A stretch of 64,000 nucleotides of DNA from the NCBI RefSeq assembly GCF_003573695.1, contig NC_039367.1, forward strand, positions 32,264,442 to 32,328,441, read 5' to 3'. A model generated the notes under the pieces. It did no database searches and was not told where the DNA came from. It worked only from the letters and a program-made list of their open reading frames with translations. The translations under genes were made by a program, and so were the position numbers. This DNA comes from Papaver somniferum (taxonomy: Eukaryota; Streptophyta; Magnoliopsida; Ranunculales; Papaveraceae). This document shows positions 58,375 to 64,000 of the stretch, in pieces; positions within the stretch are counted from its first letter, which is position 1, and each line of letters opens with the position of its first letter.

Positions 58375-61202
58375 ATTATTGTTAGAGCATAGCTCGGTTG
58401 AACCCACCAAGCGTTGGTATTCAAGTTTGATTGTCATATTCTAGTGAATCAAAACTCATTTAAAGAGTCGCTTGATTATGTAATAGAGTCAACTTCATAT
58501 AGGTTAGCTTGAAAGTATTAGGATATGAGACATTAAAAGTATTGTGAAGACTTGAAGAAGTGAAGAAGCAAGGAGCTACAACGACAACATCATCCTTCCA
58601 CTTGAGATTAGTGATATTTGACTTGAACTGTTTCATTCCCTAACGTATCTTTCAAGTCGTGCATATTGAAAACAAAACTGCGAAGCATGATTGAACTCTA
58701 GATAGACATAGTAATAAGGAATACAATACGAGGTTTATTGCTTAACCATTAAACTTTGTAGATAAGACATAAACATAATCGTTTGAATGCCATTGTGATT
58801 ATGTATGGGTATGAGGTGAGGATTTCATCCTAGGAAACAATGTTTTACATGTGTTTTAAGGAAGTAAATTCATGAACTTGTTTTGTGATTCGAAAAGAAA
58901 ATCTACAGGCGTTATTGGTATTTTTATTCATTGCATATCTTGTGAACAACCACTATGTGTGATTAGTATAACCGCTCATGACTTGTTTGTGTTCTTGGTA
59001 AAACTATTCACAAAGGCCTGATTTTTGTATTGGTATGACTTTTATTAGTGAAACCGATCTTAAGTAATCACCTGAGATGGTATGATCGAGTTTGTGATTT
59101 GTGTATGACCAACTCTGGGTAAAGGGGAACCGATCCTTGTAAGAGGTGCAACACATCACAAAGGGTAATCGATTCTTGTATGAGGTGCAACAAGTTTATA
59201 TCAGAAAGGGGAACCGATCCTATGGACATGTGCAACACGTTTTTAGTCAAAGGGATGGACATGTGCAACACATTCAAGTTAGATACCATATATATATGTG
59301 GGGAACCGATCCTAGTACCTAGTCAACCAAATTTTGGAAATCTAGTGTGACTTTACACAGTAATCACATGGAGGTAGAACCGTAACTTGTTTTGGTAGAA
59401 TCGTTAAACCCATGATTTGTGATTGAGTGTTCTTGATCAATCACATAGGTCTTAAAAGTCAGATGAACCAATTCTAAACTTGTTTGGAAGTGTGTAAAAT
59501 CGGTTTCAAGATTGTAAGTATGAAAGAGGACTTACAAAGTAAGGATATCGACATACTTTGAACACGTGCAGTAAACGCTTATCTTTAATTGTTCAAAGTT
59601 ATTCCTTAATATCTAAAAGAAGAAAATCCCAGGATCAAAACATAAATAAGTTAATAATCTTTTAATTAAGGTTGTTAATTTTATGTTAGGAAAATGAGAA
59701 TTAGTAATGTGCATTTACTAGTTAGAGATTTTCCAAAGAGATTTCCTGTCAATATTTTGGACAGAGCATTTCCAGGCATTATGGAAACCGAATCTGAGCT
59801 TTAATGAATATCTTGAGAATATTTTCGGTTTTGGAAACTCCTTGGTGTCCAAACTTCCTTGTCTATAAATACTGGAAGTTTCCATTTCTAGCAAACTAAT
59901 CCTTCGTGACAGCAAATTAACTTCCTCGGGTTGTGTTATTACTGGTGAAGCCGCCTATTCAGAGAGAAGAGTAACTGAATTAGGCGAAATATCTTACGAC
60001 CGCTCAGTTTAAAGTCTTCTTTGGGATTGAGAAGCTCTATTAGTACCATTGGTGGGAAACTAGATAATTGCGGTTTATCTTGTGTTTTCGATTGATTTGA
60101 TTGACTAACGGTGGTTGAACTTTGATTGCACCTAGTTTGTTTATGCTTGAGAATCTTCTCTTCTGATATAAGATTCACTCAAAATATATGGAAGTTTCGA
60201 TAGGGATATTTAGACTATTTGTAGATCTAAAGACGTCTTGTGATAATCCATTGTAAACAGACTCCGTTCTGTGCATGATTGATAACAAGAGATTCAATTT
60301 GTTGTGTGCAGGTGTTTATCGAAGATCTAAGAAGATTTGAAGACAAAGAAGATATTGAAGATTTCTGATTTTGGGTTCATAATCTTTGGTGTGCACAATA
60401 CTTGTTTTGGTATAGAGGATCCAACTATAATCGATTTTTCCTTGTGATAGATTAGATTGATTAGTTGTGTAGATCGGCATCAATACAATTCTTTGTGATT
60501 AAAAGTATTGATTGCAAAATCTTAAAAATTACTTCGGTAGTTGAGAATAAGATAGATCTTAGAACCTGACGAAGGAGTTTATTGAGATAAACAGAAGAGC
60601 CTTTGTCGAACTCACATCACTTGTTTGAAGAGAGTTGCTACCAAACATATTTGTTGTTCCTTTACTGTTTGGAACACGAACCAAAGGAATTGTTCCAAGT
60701 ACGTGACTTATTCATAAGTTGGAGGCGTGGGAATAAAGACGGAACTAGGTGAAATATAGGTTTAGTTGCTTGGTCACAACAAGTTGGTTTATTTTGTATA
60801 ACGGCTTAATCCTGAGAGTATTCAATTCTGGACAAGGTCCCGGGGTTTTTCTACATTTGCGGTTTTCCAAGTTAGCAAAATCTTGATGTGTCATTTAATT
60901 TTATTTTCCGCAATTATAATTGTTGTTATTATAATTTAAAGTAAACTACACAAATGTTAATTCCTATTTACTTGATAAGTAATCCTATCGTGTTTGGTTA
61001 AGTCCGAACCTTTTTATCAAGTAAACATACTTCGTTGTTGTATTGTCTCGATCTCGTATCCATAGACGATCACACGAAGTGTGAACCTATTAGTTCTATT
61101 GTCTCGACTCAGTCCATAGACAATCACTTTCGGAGAAAGGAATTATAGGTAGGAAAAGTTTTAGCTTGAGGTATATTTGGGTACCCTCTCCTTTTCAATT
61201 AT
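58375..61202 (+). mobile_element. Solo LTR Y (2818 bp), plus strand, TSD ATTAT
   Basis: 58380-61197 runs from TGTTAGAGCATAGCTCGG to CCTTTTCA, flanked by ATTAT at 58375-58379 and 61198-61202. No interior remains. It lies inside a copy of the same LTR in the opposite direction, so the locus is a large inverted repeat. TATA box TATAAATA at 59864-59871. Near 59125-59305 it has several GGGAACCGATCCT motifs. The conserved block with GGGACC / CCCGGGGTTTTT lies near 60835-60880. Confidence 0.93.
59864..59871 (+). promoter_or_regulatory. TATA box of LTR Y
   Basis: TATAAATA within CTATAAATACTGG; the same site is seen in reverse at 12794-12801 in copy 1. Confidence 0.6.
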
Positions 61203-62266
61203 CCTATCAAATCACCAAACATGGGTTTCACGGTTCTACCAAAACAAGTTTCGGTTCTACCTCCATGTGGATACTAGAATTAGTCACGCTAGTTACCAAG
61301 ACTTGGTTGACTAGGTACTAGGATCGGTTCCCACATATATATGGTATCTAACTTGTATTTATTGCACATGTCCATAGGATCGGTTCCCAATGTCTAAAAA
61401 CGTGTTGCACATGTTCATAGGATCGGTTCCCAATAACTAGAAACTTGTTTCACCTCTTAAAAGTATCGATTCCACTCTTGTGATCGGTTGCACCTCTTAC
61501 TAGGATCGGTTCCTCTTTGCCTAGAGTTGGTCATACCAATAACACTAAATCGACTATATCATCTCAGGTGATTACTTAAAATCGGTTTCACTAATAAAAG
61601 TCATACCAATACAAAATTCAGGCCTTGTGAATAGTTTTACCAAGAACATAAGCAAGTCATGGGCGGTTATACTAATCACACATATTGGTAATTCAAAAGT
61701 TTTGCAATGAATAACAATACCAATAAGCCTAGCGATTTCCCTTTCGATTCACAAAACAAGTTCATGAATTTACTTCCTTTGAACGAACGTAAAACATTGT
61801 TTCCTTGGATGAAATTTTAACCTCATACCCATACATAATCACAATAGCATTCAAACGATTATGTCGATGTATTATATACGAAGTTCAAAAGATAAGTGTT
61901 ATACTTCGTATTGTATTCCTTAATACTACGTCTAACTAGAGTATAATCATTCATAGCTTCGCAGTTATGTTTTCAATATGCACGACTTAAAAGATACTTT
62001 AGGGAATGAAACAGTTCAAGTCAAATATTACTAAACTGAAGTGGAAGGATGATTTTGTTGTTGTAGCTTCGTACTTCTTCACATTCTTCAAGTCTTCATG
62101 TAATACTAGTAAAGTCTTATATCCTAATACTTTCAAGCTAACCTATACGAAGTTGACTCTAGTACATAATCAAGAGACTATTTAAATGAGTTTTGATTCA
62201 CTAAAATATGACAACTAATCTTCAGATACCAACGCTTGGTGGGTTCAACCGAGCTATGCTCTAACA

Positions 62267-62579
62267 ATAGAAAACAACAAGATCAGATCACGCAACTACA
62301 GATAAAATAGTTGGGTATGGCTTTACAATACCAATTAAGTCTTCAAGTCGTTAACCTACAGGGTTTCCTGAAAAACCTAAGGTTAAAGGAGAATCGACTC
62401 TAGTCGCAACTAGTATCACACATGAGGTGTGAGGATTCGGTTTCCCAGTTGCAAGAGTTCTCTAAGGAAAACTGTTATCTAAGGAGAAACAAATATGAAA
62501 CTGAAATAACACTACACTGACGTTCTAAGCCTTGATTTCCCAAAAGATATGAATGAGTCCAGGGAAAAAATCTAGAGAA
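62267..62579 (-). mobile_element. 3' side of copia element X
   Basis: 62267-62352 matches 63916-64000, so it is LTR X or sequence directly bordering it. The rest lies between the RNase H stop and LTR Y. No convincing polypurine tract is visible, so the LTR start is not placed. Confidence 0.6.
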
Positions 62580-62852
62580 CTAATGAACCAAAACAACACC
62601 AACAGACTGCCGCAAGTGTTAAAACGTAGCAGTATCTAAAGGTTTGGTGAGGATATCAGCCAATTGTTGTTCTGAAGGCACAAATTCCATATTGATGATA
62701 CCATTTTCATAGAGATATCTAATAAAATGAAAACTTATGTTTACGTGCTTAGTTCTTGAGTGCTCAACAGGATTCTCAGTGATGCGTTTCGCATTTAAGT
62801 GATCACAAAAGATCTTTATTATACCAGTGTCAATTCCATAACCAACAAGCAT
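62580..62852 (-). pseudogene. Copia RNase H, C-terminal fragment
   Basis: Minus strand. Reads MLVGYGIDTGIIKIFCDH..., then the family signature HSRTKHVNISFHFIRYL and EFVPSEQQLADILTKPL, the usual end of copia pol. It stops at 62619 (TAA); similarity continues in frame (HLRQSVGVVLVH) to a second stop at 62580, so the first stop is a mutation near the end. The RT and most of RNase H are missing: about 125 bp upstream the sequence changes to LTR X. RNase H removes the RNA template during reverse transcription; this copy cannot be active. Confidence 0.88.
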
Positions 62853-62978
62853 TTGTTTATAACAAAATAGAACATATCAACTTTGTTTCTATGATTTCAC
62901 ATAGTCTAAACTTAGTGTATTCATCAAGGAGTTTGTAAATATACAAAAAAACTCATACAATATTCCATAGCCGCACTT
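62853..62978 (-). other. Junction between RNase H fragment and LTR X
   Basis: 126 bp. The coding frame of RNase H extends a few codons upstream (FCYKQ) and then is lost. No PBS is present next to LTR X here, unlike at 10495, so PBS, gag, protease, integrase and RT have been deleted. Confidence 0.6.
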
Positions 62979-64000
62979 GAAAAAATGGGGGTCTAAAAAC
63001 CACACCCAATATTTTGCTTAGCAATCTGTATGGACTAACCGCAATATACTTTCAAGAGAATTAACTAGACAGTCAGACTCAATCTTAAGAAAGTATATCC
63101 AAGAGTTATATCTCAATTTCTTAATTCAATCTGCGATCAAACAAATAGGAATTTGTGAGCCAGATTGAATACAAGAAATAACTTGGACGGTATCAAAAAC
63201 CAATATCCAAGTGTCAATCAATATAATTCAACAACCAAAGGTTGGATTCACAATTGATTGAATTTACGCACAACCTGTGATATTTCAATTATATAAACAA
63301 ATATAATGCGGAAAAGAAATAACACAGACACAAATTTTTTTGCTAACGAGGAAACCGCAAATGCACAAAAACCCCGGGACCTAGTCAAGATTTGAACACC
63401 ACACCGTATTAAGCCGCTATAGACACTAGCCTACTCCAAGTTAACTTCGGACTGGAATGTAGTTGAGCCCTAACCAAACTTACACTTATCAAGGTACAAT
63501 CGCGCTCCTTACGCCTCTAGAGCCACGCCGGATTCTGTGCACTTGATTTCCTTAGTTGATCTCACCCACAACTAAGAGTTGCTATGACCCAAAGTTAAAG
63601 ACTTGATAAACCAATCCGTATCACACAAAAAAGTCTATTGAATAGATAAATCTGTCTCCCACATATATACCTATGAGTTTTGTTCTGTCTTTTGATAATC
63701 AAGGTGAACATGAACCAATTGATAAACCAGACTTATATACCCAAAGAACAGCCTAGTAATATCAATCACCTCACAATAATCTTAATCGTATTATAGCAAA
63801 ACAAGATATTGTGGAATCATAAACGATGAGACGAAGATGTTTGTGACTACCTTTTATCTTGCCTATAGGAGATTAAATCTCGAGAAAATGTTATAGAAGA
63901 TAGTACTCAACACGATAGAAAACAACAAGATCAGAACAAGCAACTACAGAGAAAATAGTTGGGACTGGCTTCACAATCACAATGAAGTCTTCAACTCGTT
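62979..64000 (-). mobile_element. Copia LTR 'X', second copy (runs off the window)
   Basis: On the plus strand starts TGGGGGTCTAAA. It aligns with 10520-11445 and continues without the Y insertion past the equivalent of 11445 to the window end. The conserved block (GCAAATGCACAAAAA, GGGACCTAG) lies at about 63343-63400. Confidence 0.78.

Larger units (their letters stand above)
57258..62266 (-). mobile_element. Copia LTR 'Y' copy 2 (truncated, interrupted by a solo Y LTR)
   Basis: Pieces 57258-58379 and 61203-62266, minus strand. It starts TGTTAGAGCATAGC at 62266; the last about 0.67 kb of the LTR is missing at 57258. It is probably the 5' LTR of the element whose gag lies at 56136-57257. It abuts LTR X sequence at 62267. 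It contains the AGGATCGGTTCCC motif series also found in copy 1 and in the solo copy. Confidence 0.82.

Overview
This is a stretch of plant nuclear DNA, AT-rich and made almost entirely of nested LTR retrotransposons. Long LTRs (1.6-3.6 kb), primer-binding sites matching plant initiator-Met and Asp tRNAs, polypurine tracts, 5-bp target-site duplications (TSDs) and decayed copia and gypsy genes all point to a large, repeat-rich plant genome, probably a dicot. The species cannot be fixed from the sequence. I see no rRNA, tRNA, CRISPR array or complete conserved host gene.

Layout. (1) 1-9224: tandem array LTR-internal-LTR-internal-LTR of a non-autonomous gypsy-like family (LTR about 3.16 kb, internal only 799 bp), plus strand. 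It ends inside a dead copia gag on the minus strand (9225-10336), which is followed by its PBS and a piece of its LTR ('X', 10520-11445). (2) 11446-22797: a minus-strand copia LTR ('Y', about 2.83 kb), split by a complete, very young gypsy-like element (element 1, 13150-21660, TSD GGAAT, LTRs differing at only three sites by eye). Element 1 encodes one 495-aa gag-like protein and no pol. (3) 22798-23290: remnants of Y internal sequence and of a repeat 'Z'. (4) 23291-38715: a second array of relatives of the first family, minus strand, with a 2.3-kb tandem duplication and, at its right end, an abrupt inversion centred on a primer-binding site. (5) 38716-40226: the only stretch not assigned to a repeat. 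It holds a small spliced gene model and a broken acidic reading frame, both minus strand. (6) 40227-47045: element 2, a young gypsy-like element with a truncated 5' LTR and one long ORF, no pol. (7) 47046-54190: repeat Z, split by a 2.69-kb solo LTR (TSD GTAAT). (8) 54190-64000: a second minus-strand copia nest: gag remains, a Y LTR carrying a solo Y LTR in opposite orientation (TSD ATTAT), an RNase H fragment and an X LTR running off the window.

The most interesting signal is in elements 1 and 2. Their LTRs and most of their ORFs differ, yet both ORFs end in a related C-terminal region finishing in DPQLFRLL-[VL]-YG. Both elements also carry the same RNA/DNA module twice: a short perfect inverted repeat followed by a TTTGGGGGTAT tract. 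One copy is the real polypurine tract beside the 3' LTR; the other lies just downstream of the ORF. Neither element has protease, reverse transcriptase, RNase H or integrase, so both must be mobilised in trans. The shared tail and shared module are candidates for how they are recognised.
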